NCBI RefSeq assembly: GCF_031921685.1
Contig: NZ_JAPDHU010000003.1
Span: 682,001 to 746,000 of the forward strand
Reading direction: 5' to 3'
Origin: Terripilifer sp031921685
Lineage (GTDB): Bacteria; Pseudomonadota; Alphaproteobacteria; Rhizobiales; Beijerinckiaceae
DNA: 64,000 nt
Position 1 is the first letter of the stretch. Each line of letters begins with the position of its first letter. Of this stretch, positions 1 to 8,652 are shown in pieces. The notes under the pieces are model-generated. The model was not told the origin of the DNA. It searched no databases and saw only the letters and a list, made by a program, of their open reading frames with translations. The translations under genes and the position numbers were made by a program.

Positions 1-1038
1 CCGAATAGCTGCATCGAGATCCAAGATCGCTTGAGAATCGAACCAGATATCGCTGCTGAAAAGCTTGATCCGATATCCACGTGTCAGCATCCAGCAGCAG
101 AATTCTGCCATGCTGGCGATCAAATGCCTGTAAGCCCGATCGTCGCTAATCCAGTGTCGCGAGGAATCGCCGTATGCCATCGGCGCAACGCCGACCACCA
201 GCTCCGTCCGCCGCTCCGTCGGCTTGTTCACCAGCCGATCCGGCACGTGAAATCCCCAAACGGCGTCGGCAACGACCTTCATTTTGCCGCGAAATCCGAT
301 CCTGCGAAGCAATTCGCCGGATGCCGCGTCCCGCAGCGACACGTAATCGGCCATGTTGAGCATGCGCTTAACGAACCAGCGGCTCAGCGATGAATCCAAT
401 GGGCCGGCGCCGCTGTTGAGGAAAACGCATTTAACGTGCGCGCATTTCGCCAGAACGATCCATTTGAATAGCGTATAGGGAAATGCCCATGGCCCTCCCC
501 AATCGAGAAGCTGTCCGCCTCCGCAGATGATGAGCATATCGAGCTCACAGACCAAAAGCAGGGCTCGCGCGAGGAAGCCGACTTCACGGACGACTTGGAC
601 CGGCCGCACGATGAGCGCTTGTCTCAGCACTTTGGCGATACGAAACAACGGCCCCGTTTTCTTGACGATCGCCTTCAACCGGCCGGCAAACCCTGCTCGA
701 TCGGGAAATCGCGGAGCCGACGACCACTCGCGCTGAAATGGGAAAATCCTCTGGCGCATCGCGAAGCAAGGGATTCCAAGCCTGCGTGTCGTATCCACCG
801 GATCCATCGACAGACCCATAATAGATACGCCGGGCGATCTCTGTGTAATATTATCGAGCACCGCAGCGATTGAGGCTTCGTCGCCCAGATTGCCCGTGCC
901 GCAATGGGCCAGAAGGGCGATCCGGTTCGGCTTAGGCTGCGCAATGTCCACGGGCGTTGCACAGCTTTTCTGGCGCCCAAACCACGAGCGATCGACGGGC
1001 ACGGCAGAGAAGGCATCGATGTTGACTTGGTCGTTCAT
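1..1038 (-). CDS. Polysaccharide pyruvyl transferase family protein (3' end cut by window edge)
   Basis: This leftward gene starts at ATG 1038 and stays open for 346 codons to base 1, so its C-terminus lies outside the window. Translation shows a glycine-rich HCGTGNLGDEA motif near residue 46, a second loop IICGGGQLLDWGG near residue 173 and FLNSGAGP near residue 205. These are hallmarks of the polysaccharide pyruvyl transferase fold (CsaB/WcaK/ExoV group), which adds ketal-linked pyruvate to sugars or performs related transfers. The start overlaps the upstream oxidoreductase stop in an ATGA arrangement, so the two are probably translationally coupled. Surrounding genes build a surface polysaccharide, so the likely role is its pyruvylation. 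Family membership is fairly sure; the acceptor sugar is unknown. Confidence 0.8.
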   Translation of the reverse strand, partial: MNDQVNIDAFSAVPVDRSWFGRQKSCATPVDIAQPKPNRIALLAHCGTGNLGDEASIAAVLDNITQRSPGVSIMGLSMDPVDTTRRLGIPCFAMRQRIFPFQREWSSAPRFPDRAGFAGRLKAIVKKTGPLFRIAKVLRQALIVRPVQVVREVGFLARALLLVCELDMLIICGGGQLLDWGGPWAFPYTLFKWIVLAKCAHVKCVFLNSGAGPLDSSLSRWFVKRMLNMADYVSLRDAASGELLRRIGFRGKMKVVADAVWGFHVPDRLVNKPTERRTELVVGVAPMAYGDSSRHWISDDRAYRHLIASMAEFCCWMLTRGYRIKLFSSDIWFDSQAILDLDAAIR

Positions 1039-2375
1039 GCAAAACGCGCTCGCTGATGAACAAGAGAAGTCCTCAAGCACGACAGCGCCGCTTCCGCTGC
1101 CGCCTCGCCGCTTTTGAAGCTTTCGTCGGTCCACATATATCCCCAGTCGCCATAGCGCCCGCAGTAGAAGATCCCGATATCGTCGAGATAGCCGTGAACC
1201 GTCTCAAGCGCGGCCGCCCGATCCAGGTCGAAGATGATATTGGCGTAGGGCAGGTACATGGCCGAGCTGAATACGATCCGGTCGTTCTCCCGCAGCAGAC
1301 CGCATCGGCGAAGATCGGCGATGACCGGCCCAATCAGGTCGTCCGGTTTCCCCGTGAAAGGCTTGTATTTGTCGGAGAAATAGACCTCTGCTTGAATACT
1401 GCCCATGCCGTTCGGAACGTTGTTCCTGGAGAGCATGTGCGGAAAGCTCAACCGCGTGAAGCAAATGTCCTCATCGTAGAAATACGACATATGCGCATCG
1501 GAAAGAGTGTCGCGATCCAGACCGATATTGACGAGAACGCAAGACGAGCAGGCAAGCAGCCGCGCAGCTTCCACGACATCGCGCGGCGCATTCTTGATCG
1601 CGGAAATAAGATCCGGCAGAGGTACCGACGATATCAGCCCATCGTAATTCGCGCGCATGCCGTTCGAGAATTCGATCTGACGGGTTTTCGGATCGATGGA
1701 CACCACATGGTGATTGAGTTTGATGTTTCCGAAAGATAGGAATTTCCGCAAATAGGAAACGAACCCGCCCTGCTTTGGATAGCGAAAATGCGTAATGTAA
1801 TGAATATTGGGCGATGCTTTCGAAATTGCGCCCCGAAGCACTTCTTCCAAACTCGGACGATAGATGCGCGGCCCCAGCCAGTCGATGCTCATGTTATCGG
1901 CCGTCGTGAGATGATACTTGCGCGTATATTGCTTGGGGAAGAGATCGGCAAAGGTCGAACCGAAACTGGACACCAGCCAGTCGTCATAATTTCTGATGGG
2001 CTGTTCGGGCTTTTGCCGCTCCTCCACAAAATCGGCAATCACCTTCACAACCACGTCTTCCGGCAACCCGTGCAGATGAAGCTGAACGGGATGCTGAGGC
2101 CAATACCCCCGCCAGTAATTGTTCAAATTGATGTTCACGGTTTCGTAGAGTTGATCCACGCAATCGGCGAACAGTTCCTGAATACGTTCGTCCTTCGTGA
2201 AGGAAATATGCGGGCCGACGTCAAAGACAAAACCGGAGTCGTGCCGAAACGACGTGGTATGGCCGCCGTAGTATGAATTCTTGTCATACATGGTCGGCGT
2301 GATGCCTTCCTTCCGAAGTCGGTAAGCTGCACCGAAACCGGCCATTCCCGTACCGATAATGACGATGTTCGACAT
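1035..2375 (-). CDS. FAD-dependent oxidoreductase, protoporphyrinogen oxidase / UDP-galactopyranose mutase-like
   Basis: The 446-residue product opens with a Rossmann FAD-binding motif (IIGTGMAGFGAAYRL), followed by GGHTTSF near residue 40 and DVGPHISF near residue 55. These resemble the flavin amine-oxidase and UDP-galactopyranose mutase superfamily. The ATG at 2375 is preferred over the in-frame GTG at 2381 because an AAGGA lies ten bases before the ATG but only four before the GTG. It follows rfbG by 39 bases and overlaps the pyruvyl transferase by four. Such flavoproteins occur in polysaccharide loci, often with an undefined sugar-modifying role. I cannot assign the substrate; a mutase acting on a nucleotide sugar is one possibility. 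Confidence 0.7.
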   Translation of the reverse strand: MSNIVIIGTGMAGFGAAYRLRKEGITPTMYDKNSYYGGHTTSFRHDSGFVFDVGPHISFTKDERIQELFADCVDQLYETVNINLNNYWRGYWPQHPVQLHLHGLPEDVVVKVIADFVEERQKPEQPIRNYDDWLVSSFGSTFADLFPKQYTRKYHLTTADNMSIDWLGPRIYRPSLEEVLRGAISKASPNIHYITHFRYPKQGGFVSYLRKFLSFGNIKLNHHVVSIDPKTRQIEFSNGMRANYDGLISSVPLPDLISAIKNAPRDVVEAARLLACSSCVLVNIGLDRDTLSDAHMSYFYDEDICFTRLSFPHMLSRNNVPNGMGSIQAEVYFSDKYKPFTGKPDDLIGPVIADLRRCGLLRENDRIVFSSAMYLPYANIIFDLDRAAALETVHGYLDDIGIFYCGRYGDWGYMWTDESFKSGEAAAEAALSCLRTSLVHQRARFA

Positions 2376-2414
2376 GAGCACATATTCCTTGCGCTGTTCG
2401 CCACGAGTGCGGAG

Positions 2415-3569
2415 CTAGCCATCGATCATCGGCAGCAGTTGTACCTTTGCAGCTGTTTTCCTGGGTGACCCCGCAGCATTTCTCCCGCAATGATCTTGCA
2501 GAAGATATTCATAGCGCTCGATCTGCCGGCGCGTGATGGATTGAAGATCGCCTCGCGCTTGGAACGCGTGATACCATTCGACGATCCAGACCAGGCTTTG
2601 CTCCAGTTGCAGAACCGGATGCCAATCGAGATCGGATTTCGCTTTGGATGTATCGAGGCGGAGTACATGCGCTTCGGCGGGATGCGCTCCGCGATCGTGC
2701 ATCCATGAAGCGCCCTCGCCCCACAAGGTCACGAGCTTATCGGCGATCCACGAGACCGGCCGCGCATCCTCCTCCATCGGGCCGAAATTCCAACCCGTCG
2801 CGAAACGGGCGCCGTCCTCCGCCAACCTCTCACAGAGCAGAAGGTAGCCGTGGAGCGGCATCAGAACGAACTGCCACGGCCTTATCGCCGAGGGAGAACG
2901 AATGCGGCAGGGGCGATCGCCCAGAAAGGCGCGGATCACATCCGGGATCAGTTGATTGGCCGTCCAGTCACCGCCACCGATGGCATTTCCCGCGCGCGCA
3001 CTCGCCAGAGCGACACCATGCCGAGACAACATATCTGGCGGAAAGTAGGAATCACGATAGGCACCCGTCACCAGCTCCGCACATCCCTTGGAGTTCGAAT
3101 AGGGATCGTGACCACCCATCGGGTCATTCTCGCGATAGCCCCAGACCCATTCGCGATTTTCGTAGCATTTGTCACTCGTCACATTGAGCACGACGCAGGG
3201 GCGGCCGAGCTGGCGCACCGCCTCCAGCAGATGGGCGGTCCCCATCACATTCGTCGCATAGGTATTGACTGGCTCCTCGTAGCCATGACGAACTACCGAC
3301 TGGGCCGCCATATGAATGACGACATCGGCATTGGATTCGTCCAGCGCGGACTTCAGACGGGCGAAATCCCGAATGTCACCACGAATCGAACGCACGTATT
3401 CGCCCACCCTCGCCTGCTCGAAGAGGCTCGGCTCGGACGGCGGGTCGAGGGCATAACCTGTTACATCCGCTCCCAGAGCCTCCAGCCATAGCGAGAGCCA
3501 ACTGCCCTTGAAGCCGGTGTGGCCGGTCACGAATACCTTGCGATTTTTCCAGAAGGAAGGATTCAGCAT
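2415..3569 (-). CDS. rfbG: CDP-glucose 4,6-dehydratase
   Basis: This 384-residue extended-SDR enzyme converts CDP-glucose to CDP-4-keto-6-deoxyglucose. The N-terminus carries the NAD-binding motif TGHTGFKGSWL (residues 15-25), then the TSDK active-site region near residue 130 and the catalytic YSNSK motif near residue 157. Length and motif spacing match RfbG. It works directly after RfbF, whose gene is at 7798-8610 on the same strand. Downstream steps are presumably made by the RmlC-like and SAF-domain proteins encoded between the two. The product is a CDP-linked deoxyhexose for the polysaccharide; which final sugar is made cannot be told from sequence. Confidence 0.9.
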   Translation of the reverse strand: MLNPSFWKNRKVFVTGHTGFKGSWLSLWLEALGADVTGYALDPPSEPSLFEQARVGEYVRSIRGDIRDFARLKSALDESNADVVIHMAAQSVVRHGYEEPVNTYATNVMGTAHLLEAVRQLGRPCVVLNVTSDKCYENREWVWGYRENDPMGGHDPYSNSKGCAELVTGAYRDSYFPPDMLSRHGVALASARAGNAIGGGDWTANQLIPDVIRAFLGDRPCRIRSPSAIRPWQFVLMPLHGYLLLCERLAEDGARFATGWNFGPMEEDARPVSWIADKLVTLWGEGASWMHDRGAHPAEAHVLRLDTSKAKSDLDWHPVLQLEQSLVWIVEWYHAFQARGDLQSITRRQIERYEYLLQDHCGRNAAGSPRKTAAKVQLLPMIDG

Positions 3570-3609
3570 GGCTCATCTCGTCCCGTGCCGGAAGAAGCAG
3601 GTCCCTTTG

Positions 3610-4938
3610 TCACAATATCGTTTCGGCGATGACGCGCCGCGGTGGATCCTGCGCGCCACTGAGCGGCCACAGCATTTTCTGCTCCCGCCAGAACGCAAGC
3701 GCCCGGCCTTCGGTTTTCAGCGTGACGTCATCGAATGAAATGACATCGTCCTTATTCTTGTCGCACCGCAGAACGCAATTCTCGGACAAGCCGATTGGCA
3801 ACGCATTGGCAGCACGTGCCTCCGCGGTGTTCTCGATCAGCCCATAGGCACAGAAGCCACCAATGCCGTCGAGACGTTCGCCCGCCTTGAGATCGCGTTT
3901 TGCCACCGTGACGACCTCGCAAACCGGACCGGCCAGCGGCGCCACCGTCGCATCGTGATAGATAACTGCGCGCCCGATGGTCGACGCGATCTGAAGATGA
4001 GGCAGGTGGAACGGCGTATAAAACACGTAGAAAGGGCCATCGCCGAGCTTGTAATAGGCAAACTGCGCCTTCTTCAGCGGCGCCTCTTCATGGACGATGA
4101 CGAAAGCGCCGGTATGGGGCGCCGCGCCCAACGCATAATCCACCAGTCCCGTTTCGAGCATGGCGGCAGCCGGCAGGCGCTCCGCGATTTCCCGCACGTC
4201 CTTGCAAGCCGGCCCGTACATGCCGCGTCGCCCCGCACGAAAGCCCGTGGCATTGGCCAGCACCGTCGTTTCCATCGACAGCTTCGTGGCATCCGCAAAC
4301 GACGTGACCTTCCGGGCATCCTGGTCGTTCTTTTCAGCGAAAGCGCGTTGGGTATCCGGATTTCGATAATAATCGACCATTCCCTTGATGTTGCCGGCGG
4401 CGACCGGCCGCAGCCCCAGCGTCTGCAGATAACGCAGGAGCGTCATGGCAACGCCGGGCTCGTCACCATCGGTGTTGGTCAGCACCACGCCCGCCCGGCG
4501 CGCGTAATCGTTCAGGATCGGACCGATCAAAGAATCGAGTTCGGCATTGACCATCACCACATGTTTGCGATGAGCGATCGCCTCGAGAACCACCGTCGCG
4601 CCGGCCTCAACCTCGCCGGTGACTTCGACGATGATGTCAACCGCCTCGCAACTGGTGAGAACCGAAGGATCGTCCGTCAAGACCGGCATGCCACGGGCGA
4701 TCGCCCGCTCAGCGTCTCGTGCCGAGGAGACGCGGCCCCAGCCGTGGATATTCGCCTCACGAAACGCCCGCTCCGCATTCCTGGGCGTCCGGTTGGCAAT
4801 GCCGACAAGCCGTATGCCTGGCGCCGGCGTGCCAAGCTGGAGAGCAATGGCACGGCCGGTGGCGCCGGCCCCCACCATGCCGACGCGGATCGGCCGGCCT
4901 TCCGCCTCATACTTCCGCAGCACCATGTCGATCGCCAT
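3610..4938 (-). CDS. NAD(P)-dependent oxidoreductase with C-terminal SAF domain, homoserine dehydrogenase-like
   Basis: The 442-residue protein has an N-terminal Rossmann fold (GMVGAGATGRAIALQL, about residues 19-34) resembling homoserine dehydrogenases. The C-terminal part (about residues 345-400, RDLKAGERLDGIGGFCAYG) resembles the SAF/antifreeze-like domain. An AGAGGAAC precedes the ATG. Proteins of this architecture recur in O-antigen and exopolysaccharide loci beside CDP-sugar genes. Here it lies between rfbG and the RmlC-like epimerase, so reduction of a keto-deoxysugar intermediate or synthesis of an acyl substituent is plausible. This is inference from context; I know of no settled reaction for the family. 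Confidence 0.7.
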   Translation of the reverse strand: MAIDMVLRKYEAEGRPIRVGMVGAGATGRAIALQLGTPAPGIRLVGIANRTPRNAERAFREANIHGWGRVSSARDAERAIARGMPVLTDDPSVLTSCEAVDIIVEVTGEVEAGATVVLEAIAHRKHVVMVNAELDSLIGPILNDYARRAGVVLTNTDGDEPGVAMTLLRYLQTLGLRPVAAGNIKGMVDYYRNPDTQRAFAEKNDQDARKVTSFADATKLSMETTVLANATGFRAGRRGMYGPACKDVREIAERLPAAAMLETGLVDYALGAAPHTGAFVIVHEEAPLKKAQFAYYKLGDGPFYVFYTPFHLPHLQIASTIGRAVIYHDATVAPLAGPVCEVVTVAKRDLKAGERLDGIGGFCAYGLIENTAEARAANALPIGLSENCVLRCDKNKDDVISFDDVTLKTEGRALAFWREQKMLWPLSGAQDPPRRVIAETIL

Positions 4939-4975
4939 TTCGCGTTCCTCTTCTCGAACACGCCTTCAGAGGCAT

Positions 4976-5545
4976 TCACGCCATCAAAGGTTGCTTTGCC
5001 GCGATGGGATCGAGACACTGCCCTGTGAGTGGCCAGTTTCGATCCTGTTCGGAGATATCGCTCACGGCCAAAGGCCATGCGATGCCAAAGGCCGGATCGT
5101 CGAAGCGCGCGCCCCTGACCGCCGCTGGAGCATAGAAAGCCGAGGTCATGTAGAGCATCTCGGTATCCGCCTCGAGCGTCTGGTATCCATGCGCGCAGCC
5201 TTCGGGAAAATAGAGCATGCGCCCGTTGTCGCCGCTCAACTCCACGCCATGCCACGCGCGATAAGTCGGTGAATCGGGTCGTAGATCCAGAACGACTTCG
5301 AACATCGTTCCGCGCGTGCAGCGGACAAGCTTTGCCTCGCTAGCCGGAGACGCCTGAAAATGCATGCCCCTGAGCGTGCCGCGCTTCGTGCTGAATCCCA
5401 TATTCGCCTGGACCGGATTGAAGACGATCCCTTGATCGGCGAACTCCCGCAGGCACCATGCGCGCATGAAGCGCCCTCGCGTGTCGGCATGCGGAGCAGG
5501 ATCAATCACCATAGCCCCCAGAACCCCGGTCTTAGTGAAGTGCAT
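4976..5545 (-). CDS. dTDP-4-dehydrorhamnose 3,5-epimerase-like cupin (RmlC family)
   Basis: This 189-residue cupin matches RmlC in length. It keeps the catalytic-histidine motif LRGMHFQ near residue 60, the conserved VVLDLRPDSPTY strand near residue 85 and the C-terminal DDPAFGIAWP motif. A strong GGAGG lies six bases before the ATG. RmlC enzymes epimerise C3 and C5 of nucleotide-linked 4-keto-6-deoxyhexoses. No rmlA, B or D genes are nearby, whereas the CDP-sugar genes rfbF and rfbG are, so the natural substrate is more likely CDP-4-keto-6-deoxyglucose than the dTDP form. The fold assignment is firm; substrate identity is inferred. Confidence 0.85.
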   Translation of the reverse strand: MHFTKTGVLGAMVIDPAPHADTRGRFMRAWCLREFADQGIVFNPVQANMGFSTKRGTLRGMHFQASPASEAKLVRCTRGTMFEVVLDLRPDSPTYRAWHGVELSGDNGRMLYFPEGCAHGYQTLEADTEMLYMTSAFYAPAAVRGARFDDPAFGIAWPLAVSDISEQDRNWPLTGQCLDPIAAKQPLMA

Positions 5546-5667
5546 GCCATGCCCTCCAGAATTCCGCCTTGTATGTAAATAATGCCGGCCAACAGAGCGT
5601 GTTCCAGCGCCCGGCCCGTCTCGCGTGGTGGCTTTCGTTGATGGATCCGACGCTTACCGGCACCGCC

Positions 5668-7122
5668 TCAGGCGGAGGAAGCGGCTCTCGCTGCACGGAA
5701 GAGATCGAGATACAGCGCCTTCTCGCCCGCGATCAAAAGCAGGGCTATCACATAGGCCCCGCCAAATAGGCCGACATCCAGCAGCAGGCGCAGCACCGGA
5801 GACAGGCTCGACGGATACAGGGCATGTATTCCGAACGCGATACCGGCAGCGATCACGCTCGCAGCCAACGGGCTGGCCAACGCGCCGGCGATATCGCGGG
5901 CGCGAAGCCCTGTGCCATGCAACGCCCAAAGCACAACCGGAATCACCTTGAGCACCATCACAGTGGAATACGCCACCGCGACGCCGCGCGGCCCATAAGG
6001 CAGCCCGATCAGCACGCCGGTAATCATCAGCGGCGCCGAGAACAGTCCAATATAGACGCCCCGCCTGACGAGACCGAGCGCGTTGAGCAGCCATCCCAGC
6101 GGGCTGGAAATGGCAACCACCAGGATCGTTGGTGCAAGAATCCTGAATATTCCAACCGCGCCACCCCATTGCGGACCCAGCGCCACCGCGATCAGATCGT
6201 CGGCGAAGAGCCCGCATATCATCGCCAGCGGCAATGTCAGGGTCACCACCAGTGAATAACCCTTGAGGAAGAAGCGCCGGAAACGATCTGGATCATCTCT
6301 GGTCCGCGACAGCGCGGCGAAGGCAACCTCGCCGATCGTCGAGTTGAGATTTTCGCACGGAAAGTTGGCCAGATAGAAGCTGCGGCTGTAGAGACCCGTT
6401 GCTTCCGTTCCCCAGACCCGGCCAAGCAGGAGTTTGTCGATATTACCTGTGATGTAAGACAGAAAGCCGGTCAGCGTCGTCCCGCAGCCGAACTGCAACA
6501 TGGAGCGAAGTCCAGGGACGAACCGTGGCCGCCCCGGAATCCAACCCGTCGACAACCACAGGCCGATGGTCGTCGCCAGCGGCTGAGTGATGGTCATCGA
6601 GACAATCGCCCAATAACCATAGCCGTGCACAGCCATGGCGATCGATACAGCCGTCGCAATCAGCAAAGAACTGATTTCGATTTTCGCCGAAGTTCCGAAC
6701 GACAGCCTGCGTTGAAGCAGAACGCCGTGTTGAATGCCCGCCGATGTGATGACGAAGGTCAAGGCAATCACGTCCATGATCGCAAACAGACGCGGCTCAT
6801 TATAGAATGTGGCGACCAAGGGAGAGGCTGCGATCGCGATTATCGTCAGCAAGAGGCCGAACGCCATATTCAGCCAGAACAACGATGACGACTCGGCTTC
6901 GCTCAAAACATCACGTTGAATGGCGGCCTGAAACAGGCCAAAGCAGCCAAACATGTTCAGGACCCCGGTAAATGCCGTCACCATGGTGACCAGACCATAG
7001 TCCTCCGGGGTCAGCAGCCGCCCCAGGATCATGAGCGACACAACTCGAACGCCGAAACTGAATCCGCGTGAGCCAACATTGATGAGGCCGGCGCGAACGG
7101 CTCTACTCTTCAGATCCTGCAT
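5668..7122 (-). CDS. Polysaccharide flippase, MOP superfamily (Wzx-like)
   Basis: The 484-residue protein is almost entirely hydrophobic, with about a dozen predicted membrane spans and an N-terminal LLTPEDYGLVTMV segment typical of the polysaccharide_synt family. Such proteins flip undecaprenol-linked repeat units to the periplasm. The frame is open to 7194, but starts above 7142 would overlap the PIG-L gene out of frame. The ATG at 7122 (MQDLKSR), 19 bases after that gene's stop, is therefore chosen. Together with the ligase/polymerase and chain-length genes it completes a Wzx/Wzy-type assembly route. Confidence 0.88.
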   Translation of the reverse strand: MQDLKSRAVRAGLINVGSRGFSFGVRVVSLMILGRLLTPEDYGLVTMVTAFTGVLNMFGCFGLFQAAIQRDVLSEAESSSLFWLNMAFGLLLTIIAIAASPLVATFYNEPRLFAIMDVIALTFVITSAGIQHGVLLQRRLSFGTSAKIEISSLLIATAVSIAMAVHGYGYWAIVSMTITQPLATTIGLWLSTGWIPGRPRFVPGLRSMLQFGCGTTLTGFLSYITGNIDKLLLGRVWGTEATGLYSRSFYLANFPCENLNSTIGEVAFAALSRTRDDPDRFRRFFLKGYSLVVTLTLPLAMICGLFADDLIAVALGPQWGGAVGIFRILAPTILVVAISSPLGWLLNALGLVRRGVYIGLFSAPLMITGVLIGLPYGPRGVAVAYSTVMVLKVIPVVLWALHGTGLRARDIAGALASPLAASVIAAGIAFGIHALYPSSLSPVLRLLLDVGLFGGAYVIALLLIAGEKALYLDLFRAARAASSA

Positions 7123-7141
7123 CTCAATCTCAATTTTCGAT

Positions 7142-7795
7142 TCAGAGAGCCAATTTGCGAGCGTAGAACGCCTCGGCGTATCCGCTCGACGCATTGCATT
7201 CCATGCCGCGCAATCGCATCAGCGCCAGGAAGGTCGAGCGATCGAACCAATGCTTGTTACCCTGCGATTTGAAGGTATCAACAATCAAAGCAACTTTCCG
7301 CTCGCAGATATCCGCCGAAAGAGCCTTGAAAACGCTGGGTTGCCCGAGATCGCCGTCATATTTGGGAATTTCATATTCCAGGATCAGGTGGCTGCGAAAC
7401 GTGTTCCACGTCAACTCGGCGATCAGCCGATGATCCTGATGGGAATCCAGGCGATTGTGTGTGAAGATAATATCCGGCGACACTTCGCGCTTCAGCTCTT
7501 CGAACACATTCTTGATGTCGGCGCCCACAAACGGCATGTAGCCGTCCTGAAAATCCTTCACGATGATGCGCTTCATCCGCGTAGGATCGACGAATTGGTT
7601 CGCCCCGTTTGTCGCTTCGGAGGCGCGAATGCCGCTGGCACTGAAAACAACCCAGTGAAACACCGCCTCTGGATATTCCGTCGCCAGTTGCAAAACTGTT
7701 CCGCCGCACCCGATTTCGATGTCATCGGAATGGCAGCCGAGGCATAGAATCTGCAACGGATGCTTCCCGCCGCCATCCAGTTTCAAGCGAAGCAT
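7142..7795 (-). CDS. PIG-L family deacetylase
   Basis: The 217-residue protein carries the PIG-L/LmbE zinc-site signature near its N-terminus in the form HSDDIEIGCGGT (the usual HPDD has become HSDD). It also has the second metal-binding motif NRLDSHQDH near residue 115. Members remove acetyl groups from N-acetylated amino sugars, usually on lipid-linked or nucleotide-linked glycans. The ATG at 7795 is two bases beyond the rfbF stop and has an in-gene purine-rich GAAGGTGG upstream. An alternative start at 7849 would overlap rfbF by more than 50 bases and is less likely. Its place between rfbF and the flippase suggests it edits the polysaccharide repeat unit. Confidence 0.82.
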   Translation of the reverse strand: MLRLKLDGGGKHPLQILCLGCHSDDIEIGCGGTVLQLATEYPEAVFHWVVFSASGIRASEATNGANQFVDPTRMKRIIVKDFQDGYMPFVGADIKNVFEELKREVSPDIIFTHNRLDSHQDHRLIAELTWNTFRSHLILEYEIPKYDGDLGQPSVFKALSADICERKVALIVDTFKSQGNKHWFDRSTFLALMRLRGMECNASSGYAEAFYARKLAL

Positions 7796-7797
7796 GG

Positions 7798-8610
7798 TCA
7801 CGCCACCTTCACCATCTCGCGCTGCGGAACAGCAGTGCAATTCTTCCACACTTTCCAGGGCGGATTGGTGTCGTTAAGCTCTTCAAGGCGCTGTTTGTCT
7901 TTGAACGTGTCCATGCATTGCCAGAAGCCGGAGCACTTATGCGCCAACAAGGCCCGACGTTGAATCAATCGCGCAAACGGCTCCCGCACCAGTTCGTCGC
8001 CATGGTCTATATAATCGAAGATTTCATTTCGAAAGACGAAGAAGCCACCGTTGATCCAGATGTCGGATTGGCTTAGCGCGGCCACCTCGATGATCTCGCC
8101 AGCGGGAGATGTCTTGACGATATCGAAACTTGCCGTCGGCTGCACCAGAAGCAAAGAACCAACGGCATGGCTCTGCTGCAACTCTTCGATCATTGTCGGC
8201 AGATGAAGATCACTGAGCCCGTCGCCGTAATTGGCAAGAAAGAATTCCTCGCCCCGGAGATAGGGCTCAACGGCCTTCAGACGTTCGCCGATCGTCGCAT
8301 GCAAACCGGTTTCCACGAAAGTGATTGTCCAGTCGTCACTATCGCGATTGACAAAATCGATCTTCCGGCCGCCCTGCGACCACACGAAATCGTTCGAGAT
8401 CGATTCATCGTATTTCAGAAAGTAATCCTTGATGGCATAGCCTTTATGACCAAGGCAGAGAATGAAGTCCCTATGGCCGAAATGAGCGTAATATTTCATC
8501 AAATGCCAGAGGATCGGGCGCGAGCCGATTTGCACCATGGGCTTGGGAACATCGTCCACATAGCCCCGCAGCCGCATTCCAGCACCGCCGCAAAACAGCA
8601 CGACTTTCAT
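7798..8610 (-). CDS. rfbF: Glucose-1-phosphate cytidylyltransferase
   Basis: This 270-residue nucleotidyltransferase makes CDP-glucose from CTP and glucose-1-phosphate, the first step toward CDP-deoxyhexoses. It begins with the substrate-binding motif FCGGAGMRLR (residues 6-15), then VPKPMVQIG near residue 21 and the metal-binding NYGDGLSD near residue 127. Length fits RfbF exactly. A clear AAGGAGAG precedes the ATG. The gene is followed after two bases by the PIG-L gene and lies about 4 kb upstream of rfbG in the same direction. Confidence is high because the CDP-specific partner rfbG is present. Confidence 0.93.
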   Translation of the reverse strand: MKVVLFCGGAGMRLRGYVDDVPKPMVQIGSRPILWHLMKYYAHFGHRDFILCLGHKGYAIKDYFLKYDESISNDFVWSQGGRKIDFVNRDSDDWTITFVETGLHATIGERLKAVEPYLRGEEFFLANYGDGLSDLHLPTMIEELQQSHAVGSLLLVQPTASFDIVKTSPAGEIIEVAALSQSDIWINGGFFVFRNEIFDYIDHGDELVREPFARLIQRRALLAHKCSGFWQCMDTFKDKQRLEELNDTNPPWKVWKNCTAVPQREMVKVA

Positions 8611-8652
8611 GACACTCTCCTTCGCAAGACCATATGCTGGATTCGATAAGTC

